A stretch of 64,000 nucleotides of DNA from Streptomyces sp. SJL17-4. Lineage in GTDB: Bacteria; Actinomycetota; Actinomycetes; Streptomycetales; Streptomycetaceae. The stretch is taken from positions 7,250,501-7,314,500 of the forward strand of contig NZ_CP104578.1 of assembly GCF_036826855.1 (NCBI RefSeq), read 5' to 3'. A program made the position numbers and the translations under genes. The notes below the pieces were generated by a model. The model searched no databases. It saw nothing but the letters and a program-made list of their open reading frames with translations, and was not told where the DNA came from. This document shows positions 61,956 to 64,000 of the stretch, in pieces. Positions within the stretch are counted from its first letter, which is position 1. Each line of letters begins with the position of its first letter.

Positions 61956-64000
61956 GGCTGCACCGTCTGGAGATCACCGCGTTCGGACCCTTCGGCGGCA
62001 CGCAGACCGTCGACTTCGACGCCCTCTCCACCGCCGGGCTCTTCCTCCTCCACGGGCCGACCGGCGCCGGCAAGACCTCCGTCCTCGACGCGGTCTGCTT
62101 CGCCCTCTACGGGAGCGTGCCCGGGGTCCGGCAGACCCCCGGCGCCTCGCTCCGCAGCGACCACGCACCCGTCGGCACCTCCACCGAGGTCGTGCTCGAA
62201 CTGACCGTGGGGGAGCGGCGCCTGGAGATCACCCGGCGCCCGGCCCAGCAGCGCCCCAAGAAGCGCGGCGGCGGCTTCACCACCGAGAAGGCCCAGACCT
62301 GGCTGCGCGAGTACGACCCCGCCACGCGCGCGTGGAACGGCGTCAGCCGCTCCCACCAGGAGATAGGGGAGGAGATCACCCAGCTCGTCGGCATGAGCCG
62401 CGAGCAGTTCTGCCAGGTCGTCCTCCTTCCGCAGGGCGACTTCGCCCGCTTCCTGCGCGCCGACGCAGAGGCCCGAGGCAAGCTCCTCGGCCGGCTCTTC
62501 GACACCCGCCGCTTCGCGGCCGTGGAGGAGCGGCTCGCCGAACTGCGGCGCGCCGCACAGCAGCAGGTCGAGGAGGGCGACGAGCGGCTCCTCGCCCTCG
62601 CCCACCGGATGGGCCAGGCCGCCGGGGGCCTCGCCGTCGCCCGTACCGCCGTCGACGGGCGGCCCGGCGACCCCGGGGTCGCCGACGCCGTCCTCACCTG
62701 GGCCGCCGTCGCCCGTACGGAGGCCCGCGAGGCGCTCGACATCGCGCGCGTACGGCTCGACGCGGCCGAGACCCGGCAGGGTGCGGCGCGCGCCGCGCTC
62801 GACGCCGAGAACGACCTGGCCGCCCGCCAGGCCCGACACGCGGACGCGCTCCTCCGTCACGAGCGGCTCACCGCCCACGCCCCCGAGCGGGACCGCCTCC
62901 AGGCCGCCCTCGACCGCAGCCTGAAGGCGGACCGGGTGGCCCCCGCGCTCGGACTGCGCCAGGACGCCGAGCGCGAGCACACCACCGCGCACGCCGCCCG
63001 TGCCCGCTCCCGCGCCCAGCTGCCCGCCGACCTCGCCGACGCCGGGGCCGAGCACCTCTCCGCCCTCGAACACCGGCTGCGTGAGGAGCTCGGCGGTCTG
63101 GAGGCCGCCCGCCGCGCCGAGCGCCGCGCCGCCACGATCGCCGACGAACGTGCCGCGCTCGCCCGCGAGGCACGCGCCGACGACGACGTCCTCCGAGACA
63201 CCGCCGACTGGCTCGCCGGCTGGGAACCGCGCCGCGCCGCGCTCAGCCAGCACCTCGAGGCCGCCCGCGACGCCGCCGCCCGCGCCGAGCACCTCGCCGG
63301 CCGCCTCGAACCCGCCCGCCGCCGCCGCGACGCGGCCCGCCGCCGTGACGCCCTCGCCGAGGACACCCGCGCCGCCGAGGCGCGCCTCGCGGACGCCCGG
63401 GAGCGCCGGAACACCGCCCACGAGAGCTGGCTCGACGTCAAGTCCCGCCGTCTGGAGGGCATCGCCGCGGAACTCGCGGTCGCCCTCGCACCGGGCGACC
63501 CCTGCCAGGTCTGCGGCTCCACCGCCCACCCGGCCCCCGCCCGCACCACCGCCGACCACGTCGACCGCGCCACCGAGGACACCGCCTACGCCGTCTACAC
63601 CGGCGCCGAGGAGGCCCGTACGGCTGCCGAGCGTGCGCTCGCCGTCACCCACGAGTCCTGGTCCACGGCCCGCGCGGAGGTGCAGGCGGGTGCCCCGGCC
63701 GGCTCGCCCGAACCCACCGTCGGTGAACTCGCCCATGAGGTCGATGAGTTGACCGGACTCCTCGCCGAGGCGCACGCGCTCGCCGGACAGACCCACAGCG
63801 CCCGGGAGCGGCTCGCGCGGGCCGAGCGCGAGTACGAGGAGCGGGTCGCCGCCCAGCGGGAGGCCGAGCGGCGGGTCGCCGCGCGGACCTCGCGGCGCGA
63901 GGCCCTGGACCGCGAACAGGTCGCGCTCGACGAGGAACTCACCCGGGGACGCGGCGCGTTCGCCACCGTGGCCGAACACGCCACCCGCCTGGAGCGGCGG
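61952..64000 (+). CDS. sbcC: Exonuclease SbcC, ATPase subunit (cut by right edge)
   Basis: 683 codons of an expected 1000 or so. It begins VRLHRLEITAFGPFGGTQTV and has the Walker A GPTGAGKTSVLDAVCFALYG. QFCQVVLLPQGDFARFLRAD is the conserved Rad50/SbcC segment. A long, Ala/Arg/Glu-rich coiled coil follows. The zinc hook is CQVC at residues 518-521 in PCQVCGSTAHPAP, the apex that dimerises two arms. The second coil starts and the C-terminal ATPase lobe (signature and Walker B) lies beyond the window. Confidence 0.95.
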   Translation, partial: MRLHRLEITAFGPFGGTQTVDFDALSTAGLFLLHGPTGAGKTSVLDAVCFALYGSVPGVRQTPGASLRSDHAPVGTSTEVVLELTVGERRLEITRRPAQQRPKKRGGGFTTEKAQTWLREYDPATRAWNGVSRSHQEIGEEITQLVGMSREQFCQVVLLPQGDFARFLRADAEARGKLLGRLFDTRRFAAVEERLAELRRAAQQQVEEGDERLLALAHRMGQAAGGLAVARTAVDGRPGDPGVADAVLTWAAVARTEAREALDIARVRLDAAETRQGAARAALDAENDLAARQARHADALLRHERLTAHAPERDRLQAALDRSLKADRVAPALGLRQDAEREHTTAHAARARSRAQLPADLADAGAEHLSALEHRLREELGGLEAARRAERRAATIADERAALAREARADDDVLRDTADWLAGWEPRRAALSQHLEAARDAAARAEHLAGRLEPARRRRDAARRRDALAEDTRAAEARLADARERRNTAHESWLDVKSRRLEGIAAELAVALAPGDPCQVCGSTAHPAPARTTADHVDRATEDTAYAVYTGAEEARTAAERALAVTHESWSTARAEVQAGAPAGSPEPTVGELAHEVDELTGLLAEAHALAGQTHSARERLARAEREYEERVAAQREAERRVAARTSRREALDREQVALDEELTRGRGAFATVAEHATRLERR

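Noticed and set aside
61898..63979. A 693-codon minus-strand open frame across sbcC
   Set aside because: The plus frame has Walker A, the QGDFARFL segment and the zinc hook; the minus translation is Gly/Val/Arg-rich without domains.

Overview
The window is very GC-rich, with GTG and TTG starts, GTGA/ATGA gene overlaps, twin GC-hairpin terminators and many actinobacterial families (ECF41 sigma factor, HipA-like kinase with DUF3037, ISKra4 and IS630 relics, DUF6262, an M6 protease with an ATP-grasp operon, sbcDC). It is almost certainly chromosomal DNA of a Streptomyces or close relative. I saw no rRNA, tRNA or CRISPR array. All product names rest on reading motifs and remembered families; no search was run.

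Layout. 1-3.6 kb: end of a secreted-protein gene, then two secreted GH43 arabinan-type glycosidases with CBM13 and CBM42 domains. 3.6-4.5 kb: decayed relics. 4.5-8.6 kb: STAND ATPase, ThiF-like enzyme and GNAT acetyltransferase, closed by a strong terminator and followed directly by an ISKra4 relic. 9.3-11.9 kb: small secreted protein, beta-carbonic anhydrase and SulP transporter, a bicarbonate module. 12.2-13.8 kb: a zinc-limitation module with two Zur-like boxes, a cysteine-free ribosomal protein L32 and a COG0523 GTPase. 14.5-17.8 kb: ECF41 sigma factor, SnoaL-like, dirigent/AOC-barrel and DUF4279 proteins. 17.8-19.6 kb: a scar with an IS630 relic, a collagenase lacking its usual N-terminal domain and an integrase tail.

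19.6-32.3 kb is mostly chromosomal housekeeping and metabolism: HipA-like kinase/DUF3037, two SDR reductases, a solute-binding lipoprotein, uracil-DNA glycosylase, TetR and DinB genes divergent from an FAD monooxygenase across two matching operators, a Gfo/Idh/MocA oxidoreductase and apolipoprotein N-acyltransferase. 32.6-36.6 kb is the most unusual block: a tightly coupled operon of a leaderless M6 metalloprotease with a Lys/Glu/Asp repeat tail, a degenerate ATP-grasp-like protein, an intact-looking RimK/graspetide-type ATP-grasp ligase and a 102-residue protein. It ends next to an IS5-type relic. 36.6-41.2 kb is an accessory stretch of small proteins, including a cold-shock-fold protein with altered RNP motifs, a secreted peptidoglycan-binding protein, MscL with a zinc ribbon, and recombinase/DUF6262 relics.

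41.3-64 kb is ordinary chromosome: uppP, HxlR regulator divergent from a thiolase, TVP38 and DedA membrane proteins, AlkD-like repair protein, spermidine-synthase-like protein, MFS exporter, thioesterase, gamma-carbonic anhydrase, hexapeptide acyltransferase, EamA transporter divergent from an XRE-cupin regulator, YbaK deacylase, CoA-binding protein, carboxylesterase, acyl-CoA ligase divergent from a PucR-type regulator, YigZ, and sbcD with sbcC running off the right edge.
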